In this document: one piece after another, positions 60,548 through 64,000 of the stretch | Layout: every line of letters starts with the position of its first letter | How positions within the stretch are numbered: the first letter of the stretch is position 1 | Origin: Desulfotruncus arcticus DSM 17038 | GTDB lineage: Bacteria > Bacillota > Desulfotomaculia > Desulfotomaculales > Desulfallaceae | Reading direction: 5' to 3' | Assembly (NCBI RefSeq): GCF_900113335.1 | Contig: NZ_FOOX01000019.1 | Location: 1 to 64,000, forward strand | Length of the DNA stretch: 64,000 bases | Position numbers and translations under genes: made by a program | The notes under the pieces: generated by a model | What the model saw: only the letters and a program-made list of their open reading frames with translations | What the model was told of the DNA's origin: nothing | Databases searched by the model: none

Positions 60548-61486
60548 TTGTTTAAACGCAAAAATTTGTTGGGGTTACAGAACCTTTCCAGGGAAGAAAT
60601 CACATTTCTGCTGGATACCGCGGTGCCCATGAAAGACATTATCAGCAGGCCAATTAAAAAGGTGCCCACTTTACGGGGCAAGACAGTGGTCAACCTGTTT
60701 TACGAAAACAGTACCCGTACCCGCAGCTCCTTTGAGCTGGCTGCTAAATATCTAAGTGCGGACAGCATCAACATCTCCAGCTCGTCAAGCAGTGTGGCCA
60801 AGGGGGAGAGCCTTTATGACACTGCCCGCACGATTCAGTCGCTGGGAGCCGACGCAATTATTCTGCGGCATCCCATGGCCGGCTCGCCGCGGCTGCTAGC
60901 CCGGTCGGTTAACGCAGCGGTGATTAATGCCGGGGACGGAGCCCATGAGCATCCCTCCCAGGCCTTGCTGGATCTTTTTACGGTCCGGGAGCGGATGGGC
61001 CGGCTGGCCGGGCTCAGGGTGGCAATTGTCGGCGATGTGCTGCACAGCCGGGTGGCCCGCTCTGATATCTGGGGCTTTACCAGGATGGGGGCCGAGGTCA
61101 GTGTGTGCGGCCCTCCCACGCTGATTCCGCCGGGGCTTGACCGGATGGGCGTCCGGGTGTTTCACCGGCTGGAGGAGGCCCTGCCGGATGCTAATGTTAT
61201 TATTATGCTCAGGATACAAAAAGAAAGGCAGCAGCAGGGCTTATTTCCCAGCTTGCGGGAGTACGCCATCCTGTACGGGTTAAACCGCCGGCGTCTGGCG
61301 CTGGCGAAAAGCGGCGCCCTGGTGCTGCACCCCGGCCCGATGAACCGGGGTGTGGAGATTTCGGCAGATATTGCAGACGGAACTTCAGCGGTGATTGAAG
61401 AGCAGGTTACCAACGGAGTGGCGGTGCGCATGGCGTTGCTGTACTTGCTTGCAGGGGGAGGTGAGCGGCATGAAAATGATTATTAG
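60548..61486 (+). CDS. pyrB: Aspartate carbamoyltransferase catalytic subunit
   Basis: The 312-aa protein has the carbamoyl-phosphate motif [13 protein letters not shown] near residue 55, SSSVAKGES, and [17 protein letters not shown] near 130. It makes carbamoyl aspartate, the first committed step of pyrimidine synthesis. The TTG start has GGGAGGGGG upstream. Its end overlaps pyrC by 17 nt. Confidence 0.96.
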   Translation: MFKRKNLLGLQNLSREEITFLLDTAVPMKDIISRPIKKVPTLRGKTVVNLFYENSTRTRSSFELAAKYLSADSINISSSSSSVAKGESLYDTARTIQSLGADAIILRHPMAGSPRLLARSVNAAVINAGDGAHEHPSQALLDLFTVRERMGRLAGLRVAIVGDVLHSRVARSDIWGFTRMGAEVSVCGPPTLIPPGLDRMGVRVFHRLEEALPDANVIIMLRIQKERQQQGLFPSLREYAILYGLNRRRLALAKSGALVLHPGPMNRGVEISADIADGTSAVIEEQVTNGVAVRMALLYLLAGGGERHENDY

Positions 61487-62768
61487 GGGCGGCCGGGTTC
61501 TGGACCCCGTCTCGAAAAGGGATGAAACTGCTGATTTATATATCCAAAATGATATAATCACCCCGCCGTTTGAGGTTGATTCCGGCACCCGGATTATTGA
61601 CGCCGCCGGCAGACTGGTAGCCCCGGGCTTCATTGATATGCACGTGCACCTGCGTGAACCCGGTTTTGAAGCCAAGGAAACAATCGCCACCGGAGTGGCT
61701 GCCGCTGTTCGGGGCGGTTTCACCGGGGTTGCCTGCATGCCCAACACCAATCCGGTGACCGACAACGCAACGATAATTGAGTATATTAAAAGCAAAGCTT
61801 TAGAGGCCGGCCTGGCGGGTGTCTACCCCGTAGGTGCTATCACCCGGGGCAGCCGGGGCGGGGAAATGGCGGAACTGGCCGGAATGCGTGAAGCGGGCGC
61901 CGCAGCCTTCTCCGACGACGGGCAGCCCGTAAAGGATGCCGGGATGATGCGCCTGGCCATGCAATACTGTAAAATGCTGGGCGCAGTAATCATTTCGCAC
62001 TGCGAGGAAAAAAACCTGGTGGCCGGAGGGGTAATGCACGAGGGATATTATTCCACCATTCTGGGCCTAAAAGGGATTCCCGCCGCAGCCGAAGAAGTAA
62101 TGGTAAGCCGGGATATCATCCTGGCTGCCGAGACCGGGTGTCCGGTGCATATCGCTCACATCAGCACTGCCGGCTCGGTGGCGCTGGTGCGGGAAGCTAA
62201 AAAGAGAGGCATCAGTGTTACGGCGGAAGCGACGCCGCATCATTTTTCCCTCACGGACGGGGCAGTGGTGGATTACAGCACTAACGCCAAGGTGAACCCT
62301 CCCCTGCGCGGTGAGGCCGACCTGCGGGCTGTACTGGCAGGTCTGGCCGACGGAACTATCGATGTCATTGCCACGGACCACGCCCCGCACACCCATGATG
62401 AGAAAAACGTTGAGTTCGATCTGGCCCCCTTCGGCCTGGTTGGGCTGGAGACGGCGGTTGGTCTTGTTTGGAGCGAACTGGTGCATAAGGGGGTACTTAC
62501 GCCGCTGCAGGCTGTAGCCAAGCTGTCATTAAACCCGGCCTCGATACTGGGTATAAACAGGGGAACTCTCTCTGAAGGCGCGGCAGCGGATATAACCATT
62601 ATTGACCCGAACCTGGAGGAAACAGTGGATCCCGGCAAATTTGCCGGCAAGGGAAGAAATACTCCCTTTACCGGTCGAAAGCTAAAAGGGCTGCCGGTAA
62701 TGACCATCGTGTCGGGGGAGATAAAATATGTTAAGGAGTCAGAAGTCAGGAGCCAGGAGTCAGAATGA
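61470..62768 (+). CDS. pyrC: Dihydroorotase with a repeat-derived C-terminus
   Basis: The 432-aa type I dihydroorotase has the metal motif [10 protein letters not shown], the carboxylated-Lys region, ISHCEEK, HIAHIST and the catalytic ATDHAPH. It closes carbamoyl aspartate to dihydroorotate. GGGGAGGTGA lies 6 nt before the ATG. The last residues after GEIKYVKE (SEVRSQESE) are encoded by a GGAGTCAGAA repeat, which also supplies the stop codon. Confidence 0.95.
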   Translation: MKMIIRGGRVLDPVSKRDETADLYIQNDIITPPFEVDSGTRIIDAAGRLVAPGFIDMHVHLREPGFEAKETIATGVAAAVRGGFTGVACMPNTNPVTDNATIIEYIKSKALEAGLAGVYPVGAITRGSRGGEMAELAGMREAGAAAFSDDGQPVKDAGMMRLAMQYCKMLGAVIISHCEEKNLVAGGVMHEGYYSTILGLKGIPAAAEEVMVSRDIILAAETGCPVHIAHISTAGSVALVREAKKRGISVTAEATPHHFSLTDGAVVDYSTNAKVNPPLRGEADLRAVLAGLADGTIDVIATDHAPHTHDEKNVEFDLAPFGLVGLETAVGLVWSELVHKGVLTPLQAVAKLSLNPASILGINRGTLSEGAAADITIIDPNLEETVDPGKFAGKGRNTPFTGRKLKGLPVMTIVSGEIKYVKESEVRSQESE

Positions 62769-62935
62769 AAAACGGTTGGTTCATCTTGAAGTATTGTTGA
62801 ATTCTGATTGTTGTATCATGAATATAAAAGTGATTTAACTGTTATGGAGCAAGGAGTAAGAAGTTAGGAGCCAGCATAAGAGAATGTTTAGTTTATCTTT
62901 AATTATTCTGAATTCTGACTCCTGAATACTTGTAT
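62730..62935 (+). repeat. Two GGAGTCAGAATTC family repeats after pyrC
   Basis: The first (62,730-62,815) starts inside pyrC with AAGGAGTCAGAAGTCAGGAGCCAGGAGTCAGAATGA and closes with GAATTCTGATT. The second (62,845-62,935) pairs GGAGCAAGGAGTAAGAAGTTAGGAGCC with ATTCTGAATTCTGACTCCTGAAT. Together they fill the pyrC-carA gap. Confidence 0.75.
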
Positions 62936-62966
62936 AGTCATTGTCCATCTGCGGAGGTGTATATTT

Positions 62967-64000
62967 TTGAAAGCTGTTTTAGCACTGGAGGACGGCACAA
63001 TTTTTACAGGGCAGTCATTTGGCGCTGCGGGTGAGCAGTGGGGTGAGGTAGTATTCAACACCGGCATGACCGGCTACCAGGAAGTGCTTACCGACCCGTC
63101 TTACTGCGGCCAAATAGTGGTAATGACCTATCCCCTGATCGGCAACTACGGAGTTAACCGGGAAGACTATGAATCAATACGTTCTTTTATCCGGGGGTTC
63201 GTGGTCAGGGAAGCTTGCGATTACCCAAGCAACTGGCGTGCCACGTACAAGATCGATAATTTCCTGGCCCGGGAAGGAGTATTGGGCATCAGCGGAGTTG
63301 ACACCAGGGCGTTGACCAGGCACCTGCGCAGCCACGGAACTATGCGGGGGGTAATTGGGACCGGAAATACAGATCCGGCTTTGCTGGTAGAAAAAGCCAG
63401 AGCCTGCCCCCAACTTACCGGCCAAAAACTGGTGGAAGAAGTGGCAACCAGCCAGATATACACCCTTCCGGGGGATGGCCCCAGGGTTGTGCTGATTGAC
63501 CTGGGTTCCAAACACAATATTATCAGACGAATTAGGGATAGGGGGTGCTCAGTTATTGTAGTGCCGCCGGGCATAACGCCGGAAAAAATAGCTGAGCTGG
63601 CTCCCGACGGCGTGCTGCTGTCCAACGGCCCCGGAGACCCCACTGATGTACCTGCGACCATTGCTACAACCCGGGCTCTTATAGGTAAATACCCGGTGTT
63701 TGGTATCTGCCTGGGCAACCAAATCATGGCCCTGGCCCTGGGGGCGAAAACTTATAAAATGAAGTTCGGCCACCGTGGAGCCAACCACCCGGTAAAAGAC
63801 CTGGCATCAGGCAGGGTGTATATTACATCGCATAACCATGGATTTTCCGTTGACGAGGAATCGCTAAAGGGGCTGGATGTGGACGTTTCCCACATTAACC
63901 TGAACGACAATACGGTGGAGGGTATTCGGCACAGGCATCTGCCGCTGTTCGCAGTGCAATACCACCCCGAGGCGTCCCCGGGACCACATGATTCCGACTA
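62967..64000 (+). CDS. carA: Carbamoyl-phosphate synthase small subunit (partial, runs off the window)
   Basis: The open frame begins with TTG (MKAVLALEDGTIFTG) after GGAGGTG and continues to the window end, giving 344 codons plus two bases. It has FNTGMTGYQEVLTDPSYCGQ, the glutaminase Cys in FGICLGNQ, and the His/Glu region in QYHPEASPGPHDS. It hydrolyses glutamine to feed the large subunit, expected just beyond the edge. The usual length (about 360-380 aa) suggests that only the last residues are missing. Confidence 0.95.
   Translation, partial: MKAVLALEDGTIFTGQSFGAAGEQWGEVVFNTGMTGYQEVLTDPSYCGQIVVMTYPLIGNYGVNREDYESIRSFIRGFVVREACDYPSNWRATYKIDNFLAREGVLGISGVDTRALTRHLRSHGTMRGVIGTGNTDPALLVEKARACPQLTGQKLVEEVATSQIYTLPGDGPRVVLIDLGSKHNIIRRIRDRGCSVIVVPPGITPEKIAELAPDGVLLSNGPGDPTDVPATIATTRALIGKYPVFGICLGNQIMALALGAKTYKMKFGHRGANHPVKDLASGRVYITSHNHGFSVDEESLKGLDVDVSHINLNDNTVEGIRHRHLPLFAVQYHPEASPGPHDSD

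Overview
The window looks like chromosome of an anaerobic, endospore-forming Firmicute of the Desulfotomaculum/Pelotomaculum type. This is an inference from gene content, not a search. The supporting signs are strong AGGAGG ribosome sites, many TTG/GTG starts, SLH surface proteins, DUF1540, YqhV, ComFB, VanZ and UPF0756 proteins, a PyrR-controlled pyr operon, a phosphosulfolactate synthase, a hydrogenase-associated regulator, and a large sigma-54-controlled acyl-CoA catabolic cluster.

Region 1 (1-390) is the end of an rRNA operon: the 23S 3' end, 5S and a terminator.

Region 2 (about 390-23,100) is a catabolic island. It encodes two acyl-CoA dehydrogenases, an enoyl-CoA hydratase, two SDRs (one close to BadH of alicyclic carboxylate degradation), a 3-hydroxyacyl-CoA dehydrogenase, an SCP-x-type thiolase with its DUF35 partner, a fused family I CoA-transferase-like protein, an acyl-CoA ligase, a CaiB/BaiF CoA-transferase, a TIM-barrel amidohydrolase without the canonical HxH, and two near-duplicate Na+/solute symporter modules each with a 61-residue membrane protein. 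Six near-perfect -24/-12 (sigma-54) promoters precede its transcription units. One intact and one broken CBS-PAS-AAA+ enhancer-binding protein lie inside it. The island is bounded on the right by a direct repeat of the rrn end: a truncated 5S with an 18-nt insertion, followed by a copy of the rrn terminator. A plausible reading is uptake of an organic acid, CoA activation, dehydrogenation, hydration, oxidation, and ring or chain cleavage; the substrate cannot be read from sequence.

Region 3 (23.4-33.1 kb) holds a second amidohydrolase and small unknown genes, then a repeat-rich stretch. Copies of a double-hairpin element separate a Cys-rich peptide, a TM1266-like regulator, an ADP-ribosylglycohydrolase, a zinc-ribbon Nudix hydrolase and the pabABC set for p-aminobenzoate.

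Region 4 (33.1-48.1 kb) is mixed housekeeping: metallophosphoesterases, aminotransferases (one DegT-like protein lacks the PLP lysine), an SLH protein, a ferredoxin, a thiolase/hbd/AMP-binding C-domain operon, lspA-rluD and comA. A second palindromic repeat family (GGAGTCAGAATTC type) fills many gaps.

Region 5 (48.2-59.7 kb) has an SLH/Ig-like surface protein with a recent internal duplication, a TAXI-TRAP transporter operon with DUF1850, a D-amino-acid aminotransferase, a carbonic-anhydrase-like protein, an MFS exporter and small proteins.

Region 6 (59.7-64 kb) is the start of the pyrimidine operon (pyrR-pyrB-pyrC-carA) with two PyrR-binding leaders. carA runs off the right edge.
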